A DNA stretch of 64,000 nucleotides from Paenibacillus lutrae (GTDB taxonomy: Bacteria > Bacillota > Bacilli > Paenibacillales > NBRC-103111), in NCBI RefSeq assembly GCF_009757775.1, contig NZ_RHLK01000001.1, positions 161,608 through 225,607 of the forward strand, in the 5' to 3' direction. Shown piece by piece: positions 61,323 through 64,000 of the stretch. Position 1 is the stretch's first letter. Every line of letters begins with the position of its first letter. Both the position numbers and the translations under genes were made by a program. The notes under the pieces were generated by a model. The model did not search any database and was not told the DNA's origin. It was given only the letters and a program-made list of their open reading frames with translations.

Positions 61323-62384
61323 ATGACCGAAGAAGTAAACACAGCAGGATGGGATGCAATTGAAGAGGAAGTAACGAAGCTATACGGGAAGCAGGAACCG
61401 AAGCATTATGGTACCGCGATTCCTTATATGCTTGGTGGTCAAGACCCATTAGATGGCCTCAGTGCTTATAAAGCGGAAATACCTTTTCCACACTGGCATA
61501 TTATAACTTTTGGTTTCTCGGAGCTCTATGAGAAGGAATCGGAAAATCCTGATTATAGCGGCTATGGGTTTGAGCTTACTTTTCGGGTTGCCCGTAGTAA
61601 GGACGAGGAGGAGCCTCCCGCATGGGCATTGAACCTGCTTCAAAACATGGGGCGGTATGTGTTTAACAGCGGCAATATATTCGCTGCAGGTGATTATTTG
61701 GATGCTAATGGACCTATATGCCTGGGAGCCGATACAATGCTAACCGCGCTTGCCTTTATACCCGATCCAGAACTTGATACACTGCATACGGCTAACGGAC
61801 GGGTTGAGTTCCTGCAAATGGTTGGGATTACTGAGGATGAGCTGGAAGCTATGAAGACATGGAATACACGAGATTTACTTGAAGCTGGAAAAGCAGAACT
61901 TCCGGGTTATATTACGGATTTATCCCGAAATTCTATTCTGCGAGTCCCTGCTGTGCAGGAGAGTGTTCGAATAGGAATAGAACGTGACGGTTCGAGCACC
62001 GGGTTTTTATTTGTGGATCAATTGGCCTGGGACTGCGGTAAGAATGGTTTGTTCAGTAAGAAGCCGTCTATGCTCACACTAGGAGCGAAGCAAGCTGATA
62101 CGGTTGGAAAGCTGCTGCGCGGCCGGCTGCTTAAGGGTAAAAATTTGATTTTATCGAACAAAGAGATAAGCGTAACATTGGAGCCCGCTTCAACGACGGG
62201 AATCGAAATAGATGAGAATAAGGTCCATTTGAAACTGGATGAAGCGGTTGTCAACGAACTTATAGACGAACTTATGCCCAAAGAAGGAGAAATTCGTTTG
62301 TCTTCTTATAAAGATTTAATCATACAAGTCGTCAAAACGTACATCAAGGATCAAGATGGAAATGCGGTATCTACCATCGGTTAA
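61323..62384 (+). CDS. SUFU-domain protein
   Basis: 353 residues. The N-terminal region up to about residue 195 is the suppressor-of-fused (SUFU) domain: YKAEIPFPHWHIITFGFSELYEKESENPDYSGYGFELTFRV and NLLQNMGRYVFNSGNIFAAGDYLDANGPI. Bacterial SUFU domains are known as immunity proteins for polymorphic toxins. A second C-terminal module (about 200-350) is not recognised. GGAGG lies before ATG 61323. No toxin gene is within reach. Confidence 0.88.
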   Translation: MTEEVNTAGWDAIEEEVTKLYGKQEPKHYGTAIPYMLGGQDPLDGLSAYKAEIPFPHWHIITFGFSELYEKESENPDYSGYGFELTFRVARSKDEEEPPAWALNLLQNMGRYVFNSGNIFAAGDYLDANGPICLGADTMLTALAFIPDPELDTLHTANGRVEFLQMVGITEDELEAMKTWNTRDLLEAGKAELPGYITDLSRNSILRVPAVQESVRIGIERDGSSTGFLFVDQLAWDCGKNGLFSKKPSMLTLGAKQADTVGKLLRGRLLKGKNLILSNKEISVTLEPASTTGIEIDENKVHLKLDEAVVNELIDELMPKEGEIRLSSYKDLIIQVVKTYIKDQDGNAVSTIG

Positions 62385-62506
62385 ATAGGAACTTTACCTA
62401 ACATAACAACGAATATATGGAGCTTGCACGAGTTATAGAGTGTCTGAATGTTGGATCCGCTAAAAAATGAATGACGGAGACCCAGTGGAGATAGCAAAAT
62501 AAAAGA

Positions 62507-62536
62507 AGAGCCCGCTTCCGAAGCGAGCTCTTTCTC
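62507..62536 (+). terminator. intrinsic terminator-like hairpin
   Basis: AGAGC...CGCTT paired with AAGCG...GCTCT and a weak T-rich tail. It lies after the SUFU gene. Confidence 0.5.
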
Positions 62537-62562
62537 ATTGTTACCGATAGATTGATCTGCTA

Positions 62563-62688
62563 TTAGGCTTCTCTTAACTGCTTAATTACTTCCTCAGCAA
62601 ACGGATCGGTAAACCGAATGGTTCCGTGTTCCTGTATAATTCGCCCTTCCTTGATGCGAAGATCAAGCCAATCTGTAATAAAGTAAGC
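62563..62688 (-). pseudogene. 3' fragment of a truncated gene
   Basis: Minus-strand frame reading AYFITDWLDLRIKEGRII... to ...FAEEVIKQLREA-stop, about 42 residues of convincing protein. It has no start codon: it runs directly into the left arm of the inverted repeat at 62683-62738, beyond which the similarity cannot continue. Parent gene not recognised. The rest of 62385-62935 has no gene. Confidence 0.6.
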
Positions 62689-62738
62689 GTCAAATAGCCC
62701 ACATCTTGAGTACAAGATGTGGGCTATTTGACGCTTAC
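62683..62738. repeat. 26-bp perfect inverted repeat, 4-base loop
   Basis: Left arm 62683-62708 (begins GTAAGCGTCAAATAGCCC), loop AGTA, right arm 62713-62738 ending GGGCTATTTGACGCTTAC. All 26 pairs are perfect. It breaks the gene fragment on its left. No T-run follows, so it is not a plain terminator; origin by foldback or inverted duplication, or a remnant of a mobile element, is possible. Confidence 0.92.
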
Positions 62739-62935
62739 GTTGAATATGAGCGGCTCCTAAACGAGAGCCCTACAATAGCCCTGCTTTTTGAGCAAAGTGG
62801 CAATCTAGAATCTGGAAAAGTGTTTAAGTAAAGAAAAGAGCAGTTCGTCCCTCGTCCAATGGCGGGCTATTTCTGTTCTATTAGCTTTTTTCTGATTAAG
62901 CTGGTCATTGTTATATGATTATACCGTTTATGACT

Positions 62936-63793
62936 TTACTTATTTAAAATAGGTATTTCTCCAAGCAGTTTCTTCAAGTTAATATAATCCCACGGCATAT
63001 GCTCCGTAATACCTAATCCAACTACATCTGTTTCTTCAGATAGTTCTTTAATCAGATTAAGTAGTTGAGGCATTTGCATTGTTCCCGCAGGAGCTAAATT
63101 ATAAGGTGCTTCAGGGTTGGCGAATAATAAAGAACGAAATGCCTTTGGGTCAAGCACATCTAAATCAATGTGAATCGCTAGGTGCTTTATGCCACTTTCT
63201 TTAATCCACTCTTTTATAGATTCAGTATTGTTCATTAACTCTTTAGTCCCAGCAGTTTTTAAACCTAGTCTTTGAATGACTTCTGTATCTTGTTCTGTAG
63301 GAGCTTCTAATCCCGCGATAAAGACATTTTCAGGGTTTAGAGGGATTTTCACATGTTTTGCGAACTCTTCATCTCCTTCTCCCAAAAGATTCCCGAGAGG
63401 TAATGTATGTCCGTTGTCATACCCAACAATTCTAACTAAATCGCTGTGGGCATCGATCCAAATTAAACCTAATTTCCCGCCGTATCTTTCGTTTAAATAG
63501 GCAAATGGGGCTTGTTCGACTAAGCAGTCACCACCGAACATTACAATGCGATCTGGCTTATGAGCATCAATGATATGATGAGCTGCCTCTAATTGTTCAA
63601 GTAACTGTCTTCTTCCATTCGTACCGTTCTCGTTTTCAAGCGGAGTTCCATCATAAGCATGAACGGGTACATGAATAAGGGGTTGATCATTGTCCGGAGC
63701 TAACCAAGCAAGTAGTTCGGCTCCAAAAGAGTAGTTAGGGTTGTTTCCCCCTTGCCATTGAGGCATTAACAGGCGTATTGTTTTTTTAGTCAT
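62936..63793 (-). CDS. arginase/agmatinase-family hydrolase
   Basis: 285-residue ureohydrolase-fold metalloenzyme. Metal motifs: GGDC (residues 87-90, normally GGDH), DAHSD (114-118) and DLDVLDP (210-216). Thus one His ligand is Cys90. The substrate, an arginine- or agmatine-like guanidine compound, is unclear. AAAGGAGAG precedes the ATG. It is divergent from an HxlR regulator. Confidence 0.86.
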   Translation of the reverse strand: MTKKTIRLLMPQWQGGNNPNYSFGAELLAWLAPDNDQPLIHVPVHAYDGTPLENENGTNGRRQLLEQLEAAHHIIDAHKPDRIVMFGGDCLVEQAPFAYLNERYGGKLGLIWIDAHSDLVRIVGYDNGHTLPLGNLLGEGDEEFAKHVKIPLNPENVFIAGLEAPTEQDTEVIQRLGLKTAGTKELMNNTESIKEWIKESGIKHLAIHIDLDVLDPKAFRSLLFANPEAPYNLAPAGTMQMPQLLNLIKELSEETDVVGLGITEHMPWDYINLKKLLGEIPILNK

Positions 63794-63898
63794 TTTTTTC
63801 TCTCCTTTACTTGAACGTAAGGCTAGTATAAAATGAGCACAAATAAAAAAAAAGTACGCACTTTATTGATAGGTACTACCTGAAAGGATAGTGTAAAT

Positions 63899-64000
63899 AT
63901 GAGTATGGCTGAATATAAAGGTAAAGTTAAAAATATTCAAGATACACCTTTTGGTTATACATTGTCAGTTATCGGTGGTAAGTGGAAAATGGTTATTATT
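63899..64000 (+). CDS. HxlR-family regulator, 3' end outside window
   Basis: First 34 residues of a winged-helix regulator: TPFGYTLSVIGGKWKMVII is the HxlR signature (CP...YTLxVIGGKWK) without the usual redox Cys before Pro. GAAAGGATAG lies upstream of ATG 63899. It is divergent from the arginase-family gene. The 105-base gap holds AGTAC...GTACT arms (63853-63877), a weak operator candidate. Confidence 0.8.
   Translation, partial: MSMAEYKGKVKNIQDTPFGYTLSVIGGKWKMVII

Overview
The window looks like an ordinary chromosomal stretch of a spore-forming, low-to-mid GC Gram-positive bacterium, most likely Paenibacillus or a close relative. The evidence is a GerB/GerA/GerC germinant receptor operon, strong AAAGGAGG-type ribosome binding sites with many GTG and TTG starts, a secreted multi-domain chitinase, a deoxyinosine-type DNA glycosylase, DUF1871/DUF1836/YcdB proteins, and cobalamin and yybP-ykoY riboswitches of Firmicutes type. 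I see no rRNA, tRNA, CRISPR array, phage or intact insertion sequence.

Layout. 1-5 kb: partial HAD phosphatase, SIMPL protein, an unknown gene, GNAT, and a TetR/MFS drug-efflux pair with a shared operator design. 5-10 kb: YdjM-like membrane protein, a B12 riboswitch with terminator ahead of metE, glycosyltransferase. 10.7-14 kb: iron-sulfur and redox genes (7Fe ferredoxin, Mrp ATPase, truncated hemoglobin, flavin reductase, 2Fe-2S ferredoxin). 14-20 kb: OmpR-type two-component system and a spore germination operon in B-A-C order. 20-27 kb: three-gene ABC exporter, a Fur-box-controlled IsdG heme oxygenase, and an ECF sigma/anti-sigma/ABC operon. 27-35.6 kb: pentapeptide protein, a decayed YhhN gene, chitinase, orphan ABC ATPase, ilvD, MFS transporter. 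35.8-42 kb: YceI, methyltransferase, GNAT, a tyrosine recombinase with an adjacent dif-like site, DUF421, DNA glycosylase, YcdB protein. 42-51 kb: Fe-alcohol dehydrogenase, Ohr, a PASTA pseudokinase, cardiolipin synthase, a GntR/ABC operon and a second dif-like site. 51-57 kb: two CNNM/CorC paralogues around a DUF1836 regulator, and a MarR/MFS pair with phased operators. 57-64 kb: a manganese riboswitch stranded ahead of a lone FlgB-like gene, TetR/methionine aminopeptidase, a group of small orphan proteins including a SUFU protein, a gene fragment ending in a 26-bp perfect inverted repeat, an arginase-family gene and a partial HxlR regulator.

No single large undescribed system stands out. 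The best leads are the Mn2+ riboswitch with an apparently wrong downstream gene, the two dif-like 11-6-11 sites (one beside its own recombinase gene), the palindromes shared by a DUF1836 regulator and a divergent CorC-family gene, the PASTA pseudokinase, and the immunity-like cluster ending in a foldback repeat.
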